Source of the DNA: Dipteris shenzhenensis
Lineage: Eukaryota; Polypodiophyta; Polypodiopsida; Gleicheniales
NCBI GenBank assembly: GCA_047967505.1
Contig: CM106538.1
Strand: one strand, 5' to 3'
Length of the DNA stretch: 64,000 bases
The notes under the pieces: model-generated
Database searches by the model: none
Told to the model about the DNA's origin: nothing
The model's input: the letters and a program-made list of their open reading frames with translations, nothing else
Made by a program: the position numbers and the translations under genes
Shown here: one piece after another, positions 10,771 to 21,761 of the stretch
How the letters are laid out: every line of letters starts with the position of its first letter
How positions within the stretch are numbered: position 1 is the stretch's first letter

Positions 10771-11647
10771 CTTAGTGGTTGAAGGGAAGGGGTTGGAAGT
10801 ATGGGCAAAATCTCTAGGAACTACAGGATGGTTGCAAGAACAATTTTGAATGTCATAAATGACACTTGGGTTTTTCAACATATGGGTGAACTATTTTTAA
10901 ACATTTTCTTTCATGGTTGATAACACTTTTAATAAGAAGAACCATTTTGAATGTTATAAGTGTTCATGCAATCCCATGCTATGAAGTCTACAGACAGTTT
11001 TTTTTCCCCGCATATGGGTGAAGTGATGTTTACGTTACTAAGTTCAACATATCAAGCAACACATTTGTTTTGATTATTGAAGGAGTTTGATAATAAGACC
11101 CATTTCAAATGCAAAAGATTTATTGTATCAGTAATGGAATCCTCTTTGGAGTGGAAATTCGGTTTCTTTCAAACCCACATATTATTGTTGCATAATGTGA
11201 GTATGGCTCCAATTGGAAGTTAAGGTAGACTATAATTCGCAATATTGGTATAGTTACACATAGTAACATAAGTTTTATTTTTGAGAATCTTCCCAAATAG
11301 TGGTTTCCACAAAGCTATGTTGAGTACCTCGATAAGGAAATTGCAGAAAAGCTCGCTCGCTTTTTTGGGCCCGCTCGCTTTTCCTCGCTCGCTCTATCGA
11401 CTGCCTCCCACCACCTTATCTTTTCCAAGTCTTCAAAAATGGCAAATTGAATTGGGATCACTATAATGGATTGTAGAAAATGTAACTACTTGTGCTTTTC
11501 TACATAAAATCACATCCATCCCTAGAACAAAATCTATAGCCATCTCCTTTGTCAGAGTCCTTTGCAAGCAAGCTGCAATAGCAACATTACATAAATATTA
11601 GTCTCTTTTTAATAATCTACTTATTAATTATAATTTTTAATTAGTAA
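10771..11647. other. No feature seen
   Basis: AT-rich sequence without a supported gene. A short block at 11345-11400 repeats the word GCTCGCT. Confidence 0.45.
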
Positions 11648-11905
11648 TTTATTTGTTGGGGGGTGGGGGGAGGGGTCTATGATGGCAAAAGAGGGGTGGG
11701 AAAGGGCATCGATTAAATAAAATATTTAAGATAAAGGGGTGAAGGAGGGGTTCAATTAAATAAAAGAGGGGAGTCTAGTAGTATATGATGGCAAGATATT
11801 CCTTAGGGATAAAGGAGGGAGGGGAGAGGGATTCAATTAAATAAAGGGGAGAGTGGTATAAATGTTTAGGGATAAAGGAGGGAAGGGAGAGGTCCTCAAT
11901 TAAAC
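11648..11905. repeat. Purine-rich degenerate repeat
   Basis: G-rich on the plus strand. The phrase GGGATAAAGGAGGGA.GGGAGAGG followed by TCAATTAAATAAA recurs about four times at irregular spacing (11700-11900). Could form triplex or G-rich structures, but nothing in the sequence shows a function. Confidence 0.75.
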
Positions 11906-11914
11906 AACCACTGA

Positions 11915-13035
11915 AAAACTAGCTCCTAGGTGTGTTTCTTGAACAAGTACTTATTGGACGGGTGTGCCACTTTGAATAGGCTTTAATCCCACCTACCTTG
12001 ATGCACATGCAAAGTATTGTTCCCATCGGATATTCTTTGCATGATCGATCAAGCATTAAATACCGTTTTTGCCTCCATGTCATGCACAACCATCAAAAAA
12101 TACGGTCCTAGGTGTGTTATTCAAAAAAGTACTTATCGAATGGGGGCACCACTTTGCACGCAAGTCAATAGCACCTAGGTTGAGACACATGCAAAGTATT
12201 ATTCATATATGCTTTGCATGGCCAATCACACATTATACACCATTTTCCCCCTAGTGTTATGCACCACCGTTAAAAAAACGCACTCGTAGGTGTGTTATCC
12301 GAACAAGTACTTATGGGATGGGTGTGCCACTTTGCATGCAAGTCAATTCCACCTAGGTTGAGGTGTATGCCAAGTGTTGTGCCCATTGGATATGCTTTCA
12401 TTGTTGATCACACATTAGACATCGTTTTCTCCCTAGTGTTATGCACAAACGTCAAAAAATGCACTCCCAGGTGTGTTATCCAACAAATACTTGTGGTATG
12501 GAAATGCAAGTTTGCATGCAAGTTAATACCACCTATTTTGATGTGCATGCAAAGTATTGTGCCCATTAAACATGATTTGCATTGTTGATCAAGCATACAC
12601 CGTTTTTGCCTCTATGTGATGCACATCCATTGAAAAACACACTCCTAGGTGTGTTATCCGAACAAGTACTTAATGGATGGGTGTGCCACTTTGAATGTAA
12701 CTCAACAATACATAGGATGAGGTGTGTGCATAGTATTGCTCCCATCGGACATGCTTTGCATGGTCAATCAAGCTTTAAACACCGATTTTGTCTTAGTGTC
12801 ATGCACAACCATCAAAAAACACGGTCCTAAGTGTGTTACTCGAACAAGTACTTATCGGATGGGGGTGCCACTTTCCACGCAATTCAATACCACCTAGGTT
12901 GAGATGCAAGCAAAGTATCACGCATGGTATATCATGCATTATACACTGTTTTCCTCCTAAAGTTATGCATAAGCATCAAAAAGCATGCTCCGATGTCTGT
13001 TATCTGAACAATTACTTATGCGATGGGCACGCCAT
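11915..13035. repeat. Satellite-like tandem array, ~180-bp monomer, about 6 copies
   Basis: The landmark CCTAGGTGTGTT (or a close variant) occurs at 11925, 12107, 12285, 12466, 12644, 12826 and about 12988, giving steps of 182, 178, 181, 178, 182 and ~163 bp. Each monomer contains GAACAAGTACTTAT, GGGTG.GCCACTTTG, CCACCTAGGTTGA, GCAAAGTATTG and GTTATGCAC. Monomers four apart resemble each other more than neighbours do (1 with 5, 2 with 6), giving a higher-order period near 719 bp. About 180 bp is typical of plant centromeric or heterochromatic satellites, but this array is short. It stops mid-monomer at the copia LTR. Confidence 0.92.
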
Positions 13036-13036
13036 G

Positions 13037-13388
13037 TGAAGATAGTGGGAGAGAAGGAAGGAGTCTCACTTGTAGATTTCTCACACACACAATGCAGGAA
13101 TACAGACAAAGGTGGAGGCTAAAAATAGTTTTCCTCTTCTTAGTTGTGAAAGCCAAAAAGAACTCTTGTACAAAGAAATAGAATAACCCTATATGAGGGT
13201 CTCAAACCAAACTAGCTAACTAAGGTGGCGTACTAACTAAGCCACAAACTAGAGTACATAAGGATAGCTATCATCCAGCTATTATTCATGGGCGGTGTAC
13301 CAACCGCATCTGTAGCTCTAACAAGTCAGTGACATAAATGCACAACGGTCACCCTGGCATATCACGAGTGGAGCTCGATATCTCAACA
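13037..13388 (-). mobile_element. Ty1-copia LTR (3' LTR of the minus-strand element)
   Basis: Read on the minus strand, a polypurine tract (GAGGGGGA, about 13391-13398) follows the pol reading frame, and the LTR begins TGTTGAGATATCGAG at 13388 and ends ...CTATCTTCA at 13037. About 352 bp, TG...CA ends. The satellite array stops exactly here (…GGGCACGCCATG), so the element probably inserted into the array. The far LTR was not found, so no target duplication can be checked. Confidence 0.8.
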
Positions 13389-16195
13389 CTCCCCCTCAGG
13401 CTCAATCCCAATTCCTGCACACCAAGGAGGTCTCTGAACTTGCGCAGCTTCTCTGCACCCAATGCCTTCGTGAATATGTCAGCTACCTGATCCTCTGTGC
13501 TGACATAAACTAGATCAATAAGACCTAGTAAAACTTTCTCCTGCACATAGTGATAATGCACCTCAATGTGCTTTGTTCTAGCATGATAGACTGGGTTATT
13601 TGCCAAGTGTATACTGCTAATGTTGTCACAATAAATGACAACTGGCCCATTTGTAGACTGATGCATATCATAAAGTAGCTTATGCAACCAAGCTACCTCA
13701 CATGCAGCCATTGCTGCACCCCTGTACTCAGCCTCTGTGCTCGACAAGGCAACTGTAGGCTGTTTCTTGCTACTCCAAGTGACTGCAGCACTCCAAAAAG
13801 AGAACACATATCCACTGGTAGATTGTCTATCAGAAATACTGCCAGCCCAGTCAGCATCAGTGTATCCATGCAACTATATCTGAACCCCAGCCTCATAAAA
13901 TAGTACATACTACAATGTGGACTTCACATTATACTTGAGTATGCATCTAGCCGCATTCAAATGCAGTTTCCTTGGAGCCTGCATAAACTGACTTACCAAT
14001 CCAACAGCATAGCTCAAATCTGGCCTGGTAATACTCATATAAATCAAACTTCCTACTATGCATCTGTACATAGTAGGGTCTTCCAGAAGCTCACCTGCAT
14101 CTGCGCTTAGCTTCACATTCTGCTCCAAAGGAACTGAAATAGGCTTAGAGCCTGTCATCCCATATTTGGACAGCATGTTCAATCCATACTGCCTCTACAA
14201 GTGTTGTATCCCACTTGGTGATCTAATCACCTCAATGCCCAAGAAATAATGTAGCTCTCCCAAATCCTTCATCTCAAACTTCTACTTCAATAGCATTTTC
14301 ACATGAAGGATATCTTCATCACTATCACCTGTGATGATCAAATCATCAACATAAATGACAAGCAGCATTATATCTTTCTCGGTTTTTCTCACATAAAGTG
14401 AGAAATCTGTCGTGGAAATCTGAAAGCCAATAGTGATAAGATATTGTCCTATCTTATCAGACCATGCTGTGGGTGCTTGCTTCAAGCCATACAAGGATTT
14501 TTTCAACCTGCAAACAAACCCAGGATGAACAACATGCACATAACCTGGTGGCTGCTTCATATAGACCTCTTCTTGCAAGTCACCATGCAAGAAGGCATTC
14601 TTTACATCCATCTAACATCTGATGTAAAGACCATACCTTTGATGCAGCCATAGCAATGACTGCTCTTACGGTTGCCATCCTTGCAACCGAACTGAATGTT
14701 TCTTCATAATCAATGCCATATGTCTGTGCATACCCCTTGACAACTAATCGTGCCTTGTATTTGTTCATAGAACCATCTGCATTGTGCTTCACCTTATAAA
14801 CCAACTTACAGCCAATTGCATTCTTGTCTTTAGGCAAAGGCACCAATTCCCATGTAACATTTGCTTCCAAGGCATCCATTTCTTCATCTATGGCTTTCTC
14901 CCATTTTTCTTTTCCCATGGCTTGCTCAAAAGAAGTGGGTTCTGGTTCCTGTATCACTTTGACCATATAGGCATAGTGAGTGGCTGTAAATCCATCATAT
15001 TTCAGCCTATCCATAGGATACCTAGCTATTGTAGACCTGCGCAAAGTAGACTCACTTCGAGGTGCTCTCAAAACATCCCTGGTCTTCCTTACTCCGGGGG
15101 TAACAACATAAGGAATACCAAATTCATCATCAATGCTCTATTTTGAGCCACTAGATTCACCATCCACATAAGAGTGACCTGCATTCACATCAAACATGGG
15201 CTGATCTACCTTCTCTTTTCCTTTTCGTGATACCTGCATACCACTATCTGCATTGCTTTGAGGAGATTCTCTTGATCTCAATCTACCTGTCCTTGGTGAA
15301 GTATGTGAACCACTGCTAGAGGACACTGTAGGTCCACTAATATTTTGTGATTGTTGCTGTGAATTCTGTGGAGCATTACCATTTTGTGCATCTATATCAT
15401 CAATCACATTTACTGGTACCAGCTGCTCATCTCATCAAAAACAACATCTCTCCTCATTATAAACTTACGAGTACAAGGGTTATACCATCTATATGCTTTC
15501 TGCTACAGAGAATAACCAATAAAGATGCACTTCTCAGCTTTTGGATCCAACTTGGACCTCAACTCATCTGGCACATGAACATAGGCAATGCAACCAAAAA
15601 TTTTCAAATGAGAAATATCTGGTTTCCTACCAGTATACATCTCGTCTAGTGTCATGCCATGTATTGCTACAGTGGGAGTCTTGTTCATTATGTGAACTGC
15701 TGTAGCAACTGCTTCAGCCCAATAATAATCTGGTAGGTCTTTTTCATTTAGCATGGCCCGAGATACCTCTCTAATATGCCTATTTTTCCTTTCTGCAAGT
15801 CCATTTTGTTGTGGGGTATGATTGCATGAATATTGCTGCTTTATGCCATGCTCCTGCAGGAATCTTTCAAACTCATTTGAGAGGTACTCTCCCCCTCCAT
15901 TTGACCTGAGGCATTTTATTTGCAGGCCTGTTTCTTTTTCAACCATAGCTTTAAAATCTTTGAAATGCCCAAATACTTCACTTTTCTTTTTCATAAAATA
16001 CATCGAAACTTTTTTGTTGTAGTCATCAATAAAAGTGACAAAGTAATGACAGCCTCCAATAGATGCAGCTTTAGTAGTCCAGACATCAGAGTGGATTAAT
16101 TCCAATGGCTTCTTACTCTCTTGAACATGTCTAGGAAATGGTTTCCTTGCCTGTTTTCCAAATTGATAGGCTTCACATACCTTATGCATTCATCA
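13349..16195 (-). pseudogene. Degenerate Ty1-copia pol: integrase, RT, RNase H
   Basis: Order on the minus strand is integrase (16189-15503), linker (15407-15138), reverse transcriptase (15071-13910) and RNase H (13873-13349), the copia order. Motifs seen: QQNGLAERKNRH and FGCIAYVHVP of copia integrase; [12 protein letters not shown]; the YVDD catalytic box (complement of 14343-14354); GLKQAPTAW; RNase H SSTEAEYRG and ADIFTKALG. It is dead: TAG after GYS near 15506, a one-base shift near 15415, stops near 15137 and 14282, a shift at ~14615, and a stop near 13910. The integrase reads LRSNGGGEY where the family has LRSDNGGEY, losing the second catalytic Asp; the zinc-binding CEAYQFGKQ lacks one Cys. 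Gag, protease and 5' LTR are missing: homology stops abruptly at ~16195. Confidence 0.95.
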
Positions 16196-17348
16196 CCAAC
16201 GACTAATGGGAAAGTCCAGCAGAACTCCATGCAATCCAACGCGATGCTCCAGTGCAGTAGCCATCTCTTGCACAATAGCCATCTCCGAACAGCCAACATG
16301 CTTCAGCGACCAGCTTTGGCTCCCAGCGCACAGACGGATGGGTCTCCATTATTGGCAACAAACGGACGACCTAGCACTCAGCAAACGCTTCAACAACTCC
16401 GCCATATACAAGTCCAAGCAGTAGCTCAAGGCCCTCACGGACTCAGCCGCGAACAGCCCGCTCTACGCTTGCAGCAGAAGAAAGACCTCCGAGGTGGAAA
16501 CTGTTCTTGAGAAAACTAAGGGCGAAGACGAGGAAGATGAACTGCTCCAAGCTTCAGAGCTGCCTTCCCACCGCGTCGCCGTCCTCAACACGTCGCCGTC
16601 GTCGCAGAGAAAGCTTCAAACCTTCTCTTCCTTCTCCAAGGTCTTCCCACAAAAAGCCACGTGGCAGGATAAGGCTTGACTATGGTTAAGTTAATCCAAC
16701 CACAGTTAACCTTGGTTAGTTAGGTGTGGTCATTGACTGCTGGTTAACTTAACTTGGGTAAAATTAATCTTGGTCAGCAAGTAGATAGGGTTAGTTAAGC
16801 CACATAACCATGCACAGTCAGCAGTGCCTTCTAAGCATAGCCTCTTGTTAAGCACAGTTTGGAATTCAGCATGTGAATCCCTGTGCCACATCATCAAAGG
16901 CCCTTCTTCTTCACAAAATCTTCAACAAGCCATAACTTGCAATCCAGGAAGAATTTGCACATGCTCCAAAAAGGAAAAGTGATCGTCTTTTTGAGCTCTA
17001 CGCGCCTGTCAAGTCAGAATCATTGTATGCAATTAGACACTGCCAATATTGAAAGAAATCAATTGGTAAGACCTTTGCAACAAATGGAAAAGCAAAGCAT
17101 GAATGCAAACATCGATGTAAAAAGCAAGCCAAAAGCACAAGTGCATGAGATGACCATAGCAGAAAGCATGGCATCCACACATAAAGCATCAAGGCACATG
17201 GAAGAACAAAGCATCATGCAGGTAGCTACACCAAACAAAGAAGCAAACGAGTCATCATCAAGCCATGAGCCAAAAGGTGACATCAATTGAATGTATTGAG
17301 AAAAGCAAAAACCTTGCCAACCTTGCCTATTATGTTTTGTAATCAAAC
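16196..17348. other. Unclassified sequence, possibly internal part of an LTR element
   Basis: 16196-16690 is clearly more GC-rich than its surroundings, with open frames on both strands but no domain I recognise. 16682-16810 repeats GGTTAA/GGTTAGTTAA words. The plus-strand frame at 16883-17290 is Lys/Gln/Ser-rich with no motif. Lying just upstream of an LTR-like start (17514), this may be the decayed interior of a plus-strand LTR element. Confidence 0.35.
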
Positions 17349-17513
17349 CTGACCACCTGAGAGTAGCTATGAAAGCACCCAGGGGAGGTATTGACATGTA
17401 GAAGCCACACTTGACCACCTTAAGTAGTATGCATGCACTAAGGGGAGGTGATGGAATGTAACTCACATCTGACCACCTTGCAGTAGCCAAAGGATTATGG
17501 CACCAAGGGGAGG
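17349..17513 (+). repeat. Three ~60-bp repeats ending in AGGGGAGGT
   Basis: Three diverged units, each starting TGACCACCT and ending with a purine run (CAGGGGAGGT, AAGGGGAGGT, AAGGGGAGGT) at about 17349-17387, 17411-17450 and 17470-17513. The last purine run directly precedes the TGTTGAGAG start of an LTR, so it is likely the polypurine tract and the others are duplicates of it. Confidence 0.7.
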
Positions 17514-17700
17514 TGTTGAGAGTTGTGGTGCCATGAGCACATGTAGAGCAAAGGTATGAGCAAAGGGTAAGCTGCCACATGGCATAGAGGAGATATCCCA
17601 CATGTGAGCAAGCAAATGGATGTAAGTACCCTCACCTATAAAAGGGAGGTTCATTTGAAGTAATATCAATCAGGCACTTTGCACTATCTCAAGATTCTCT
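17514..17700 (+). mobile_element. Probable LTR start with TATA box (truncated)
   Basis: Begins TGTTGAGAG after the purine tract AAGGGGAGG. A good TATA box (CCTATAAAAGGGAGG) is at about 17633-17648, at a typical place for an LTR promoter. The 3' end is not clear; sequence after ~17700 looks different. No matching second LTR was found in the window. Confidence 0.55.
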
Positions 17701-17841
17701 TTATGAGTCCAAGCTAATCTATCTTGGAACCTAATTGACTTGAGATACATGTCATGAGCACTCTCTTCATCATGTTTCCACACAGGTTCCATCCACCTTA
17801 GAGTGCTCCATAGATCCTGAGGCACACATGTTTTGTCAAAC

Positions 17842-19497
17842 AAGAGTGCACAAGTGTGCATGGGCACTACATCCTAATTTATGGGCTAAATCATAGAGAA
17901 AAGCATTCATCATATAAAACATCCAATTCCAAAATTGAGGCAATCTTGATTTGTTAATTTAAAAAATTACATTTGAAATTCACAAATGATAAGAATCCAA
18001 TTCTCCACTATAGCACCCTCTCTAAGGGGGCAGTGCTAAACAAAGGGTATCTCGCTACTTTCTCCGCTAGCGGTAGATTCCACTGGAGCACCCTTAGGGT
18101 CTTAACCCAAATAATTGGCTTTTCACATTGGGGAGGAAGTCAATGGCTAAAATTCAAAGAAATGCATTAACAGATAAGCTGAAGGGATTGCCAAAAAAGC
18201 TGGAGGAAATAGGCAACTATATAGGGAAATGTTGACAAAAGGGGGAGAGACGTGCATGTGAGGACAAAGTTGTCATATTATCTTTATATTATAATAAAAT
18301 GGAAAAAGTTGTCAATGACTAAAAGTCAATGGACAGCGAAGTCAATGACTAAAAGTCAATGAAATGATTTGACTGATAAGCCTCGATGAAATAGGCAATA
18401 TAAAGGAACATCCAGGAAAGGGGGAGGGACATGCACATCAATGACACAGTTGTCTTTTTATCTAAATATTATGATGAAATGGACAAAGCAGAAGACTTCA
18501 AGATCATCGAGGGTGAAAATGGTATTCCCTAGAGCATCATCCAACCTCATTATACGTCATAACATTTAATAAATATTGAAGTGTGTGTTTGTGTTGCAAC
18601 GAGGGTGAATTAGATGGTATTCCCTAGAGCATCAATATCCAACTTCATTATACGACATAACATTTAATAAATATTGGCAGAGAGAGGGTAGACCTAAAGT
18701 ATTGCCTATATTCAAGTCCATGGTATGTCTTCTGAATCTCATTATATGGAAAGGAATAGCCTAGAAGCAATGACAACCTATCTAGAAATTTGAAGTAGAG
18801 CAATAGAGTTACGGTACGATAGACAAGGGTGAAAAATCGAAGCCTTCAACATAAGAAAGTAGTAGTAGAACATGAATTCTGTAGAGAACTTGAAGGAGGT
18901 GAGAACTACAGAATGAAGGTTAATTTAACATAGGGAAAGTGCCCAAGGAGGCATGTATGTTGTCGGGAGCCTCTCATGCCCACCAACACCTTTTTTTTTT
19001 TTTTAAAGGGAGAAGGGATGGAGATGTATGGTGATAGGGGGGCATCCTCTTCGGTGGTGAAAGAAACCAGAGTGTCATTTCTGTTGGTTTAACAAGTCAA
19101 CAATCTCTGTCCGAGTGTGGATCTAGACCATGATGATGAAGGAGAAGAGAGATGTGAAGGAGAGAAGGAGTTCTCGTATTCCTGAGCGGATCATCCAACC
19201 TCATTATACGACAAAATTTAATAAATCTTGGCACATAGAGAGTAGAGGTCCTAAAGTCTAGCGCATATTCGCATCCATATTCATATGGCTTCTCAATCTC
19301 ACTATATGACAAAGCATAAAGTGAATATTGGCAGAGATCATGATTCACAAATGAATACATTTTTAACAAAGACATCTTTAAAAATAAAAATAAAAATTAA
19401 ACAAGGATTTCCTAGTAGGAGATATGCTCGTGAAGATAGGTCTCATGCTTTAGGGTAGGCTCCTACTACTTATGCAAGGTAGGCCACGGGCGCTTGC
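17842..19497. repeat. Unclassified 1.6-kb dispersed repeat, copy 1
   Basis: Matches 33009-34588 in the same orientation over nearly its whole length, from AAGAGTGCACAAGTGTGC to GTAGGCCACGGGCGCTTGC. It contains internal sub-repeats: the phrase CATTATACGACA.AACATTTAATAAATATTGGCA.AGAGAG.GTAGACCTAAAG occurs several times (18541, 18640, 19200, 19310). Short frames (for example 19097-19375, minus) are partly shared by both copies but have no recognised domain. No clear terminal inverted repeats or LTRs. Its right edge cuts the end of the DUF7869-like pseudogene. Confidence 0.9.
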
Positions 19498-20502
19498 GCT
19501 ATGTACCGTGTGAACTCAGCATCTAAACCTTGTGATGTTGACCATCTTTCCCAATAGCTTAGTTCCTTTATGTATTCAAACATGGGTACCAACATTGGGG
19601 ACACTGTTGCAAGCATGGGCTGCCCAGAATTGTCCCTCTTCCGAATTTGAATGGCACCTTCTCTCGGTAGCCACTCAATCGACTTTGGATGCATCTTGTA
19701 CAGCATGTTTGGCATGCTTCCTTTCATATAAAACCTAAATTGTAGTGGCTTTGAATGTCCCACAAATGCATCCTAGTTATCACAGAAGAAGCCATCGATG
19801 TAACTCTCGAAATCAAGGGCATGGGTTAATAAGAATGGTACGGGCATTGAAGATTGATACATTTGAAAATGATGCATCAGGTGTGGGAAAGTGAAATTTG
19901 TGCTTGTCCTAATATTCTCAGAGAATTTGATAAGCATGGCATTAATGTGCTCATATGTATGACCCACCATAAGAAATCCTAGTTGTATCATCTTGAAGGT
20001 CCCTCGTGCCACCAAAAGCAATAAAAATGCAAACAAGAAGCAATTTTTATTCTCTGATCTACAATTGTCAAGCTCTAGTTGTAAGTTCTCAGGGAATCAT
20101 TTGAAATCCATTTGACCATCCGATGCTACCATCTAATCCATAAACATGTTTTGATTTATATTACCTTGGTTATGATCTAGTGCCTCTTAGCATACCATCC
20201 TTTATCAAATCACCCTTTTCATGTCTCTCCAACCTCTCTAAGTTTGGTAAACACATGGACAATGATGCAATAGTGAAGTTTGAGTCATGAGGCCATAGTC
20301 CCAAAGCGAAGTGACCATATTACCCTTCCCCATGTCCATGTGTGATAACTCCTATTACTGAAAGTGACAAATGAGGGCATTTGTCCATCTCTTTTGATTG
20401 CACCCTCAATCTTGGTATTGATGTCTTTTGTTGATCCATCTTGTCATGTATGATGCACAAGTTCTTTTTGGAATTCACAATTGTGATGCCAAGCGTTTGG
20501 GG
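19498..20502 (-). pseudogene. Decayed gene with DUF7869-like domain
   Basis: Read on the minus strand, fragments in several frames give the conserved blocks of the DUF7869 family in the right order: KMDQQKTSIPRLR and SVIGVITHGHG (20320-20500), LELDNCRSENKNC (about 20041-20085), ARGTFKMIQLGFLMVGHTYEHIN (19930-20020) and a C-terminal block with GHSKPLQFRFY and GAIQIRKRD (19500-19763). These match my memory of the family signature (MDQAKT, LDN...ENKN, VGHTHEDID). The function of this family is not established; it is often found in transposon-like contexts. Frameshifts and stops (for example around 20100-20300) make it a pseudogene. Its 5' side is cut by a MITE-like element and its 3' end by the 1.6-kb repeat. 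Confidence 0.8.
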
Positions 20503-20748
20503 GTTCAGCTCATAAACTTTTACTGTACCATGTTCATTCAAAAGGAGGGGTATTTTAATTTGTCTTTTTGGAAAATTTAATAGGTTTACAATAATAGGGG
20601 GGTTTTTTAATTCAAATTAGAAAAAAATCACTTAGTTCATAAGTAAAGAGGGGTGTTTTTATTGGGGGAAAAATTCTAGTTGAGGGGTTTTTCAAATACC
20701 CCTTGAACACACATGATACATAGGGTTTCTAAGTAGTGCACCCCCCAA
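20503..20748. mobile_element. MITE-like element, copy 1
   Basis: About 245 bp, non-coding, closely similar to 31991-32244 in the same orientation: TTCA.TCAAAAGGAGGGGTATTTTAAT near the left, CAAATACCC.TTGAACACACATGATACA near the right. Ends are roughly inverted (TTGGGGGTTCA on the left, TGCACCCCCCAA on the right). It sits inside the DUF7869-like pseudogene. Confidence 0.75.
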
Positions 20749-21171
20749 GGTGAAGTGCCATGCATAATAGACATTTCTATAGCTTTGTTGTTGTAGCATG
20801 TGACATCAACATCACCTCAAGAGTTTATCACATTCTTGTATAAATTTTGTTGCCCCCAGCTATTTTTTAATCTCCGAACAAGTGCTTCACTTGTAGAACT
20901 CATTTGTTGCTGAAAGACTTACATGCTTGAACTCTGTGGTCCATATTTGATGAATGTGGTCAAAGAAATATCCTTATACCCCACTTGCCCCAAGCTTTCC
21001 TTAAAAATCCTTTGTTTCCATGGATGGCTCAACATGATTTGATGAGTCAAAAATATCATACACATAGTTAGTGCATGCTTCCAAGTTCAATCTCCAAAAG
21101 TAGTTGCAAATATCATTTATTTCTTCTCAACTAGTGAGTTGGCACCATTTGTTAGCACATCATCCTGTTGT
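20749..21171. other. No recognised feature; likely more of the decayed minus-strand gene
   Basis: AT-rich and without a recognisable domain. It lies between the DUF7869-like blocks and the retrotransposon inserted at 21177 and may be the remains of introns or further exons. Confidence 0.35.
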
Positions 21172-21176
21172 ATCCA
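21172..21176. repeat. Target-site duplication ATCCA (left)
   Basis: ATCCA precedes the first LTR and recurs directly after the second LTR at 25381-25385, the 5-bp duplication expected of an LTR retrotransposon insertion. Confidence 0.93.
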
Positions 21177-21655
21177 TGTTAAGGGCAAAAGCAGCAACAG
21201 CAAAGAGGAACTAGGGGGGGAGTCCTTAGATCATTATCATTAATACGTTGTATCTAGTTTATAGTGAGATATGAAAAGACGGAAGTTCTAGGACCAGGCG
21301 GAGAACTGAATAGGCACGGCAACCGTCACGGCAACCGTGAAGGAGTTATGTGTGCCGGTTAGATAAAAGAGAAGAGAGCGATCATTCAGGGGGCTCATTG
21401 ATGAGGATCGGAGCAAGGATCAGTGTGATCAGAAGAGGAACATTGTTATGTATCAGAGAGTACGGTGTTGTACTGCTCGGAGAAGTGTAATACAGATATT
21501 CTATTGCATCTATCTTATTGTTTTATCATGAATGATTCTGTCGATCACTGTTCTACTCTATGAATTTTCATACGCAGTTCTGAAGTTCGATTACGCATGT
21601 AAATCTGTCGCAGTAGTGCGTTTCGAGTTAGTCTTCAGAGTAGAGAGGGCTAACA
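21177..21655 (+). repeat. 5' LTR
   Basis: Starts TGTTAAGG and ends GGCTAACA, so TGTTA/TAACA form the short terminal inverted repeat. 479 bp, the same length as the 3' LTR, and no difference found on reading them side by side, including a run of seven G. It contains the duplicated words CACGGCAACCGT. A clear TATA box was not identified. Confidence 0.95.
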
Positions 21656-21658
21656 CTT

Positions 21659-21670
21659 TGGCGACCACGG
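21659..21670 (+). other. Primer-binding site
   Basis: TGGCGACCACGG lies 3 bp after the 5' LTR. TGG is the complement of the tRNA CCA end, and the rest resembles the 3' acceptor of an arginine tRNA (…CGTGGTCGCCA). The tRNA identity is from memory and should be treated as likely, not certain. Confidence 0.75.
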
Positions 21671-21761
21671 AAGATTTCCATGTTCGTCGCGGTGGATACC
21701 CCGGAGAGGTTGGATGCTCCCCATCTGTAATACTCTGATTCCTCGGTGCGTGGACTAGCGC

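Noticed and set aside
17059-17669. Long minus-strand frame (180 codons)
   Set aside because: It runs antisense across the purine-tract repeats and an LTR start; hydrophobic/Cys-rich translation without a domain.
17670-17867. Minus-strand copia gag fragment
   Set aside because: The translation (DLWSTLRWMEPVWKHDEESA) faintly recalls gag but no diagnostic motif follows; not enough to annotate.
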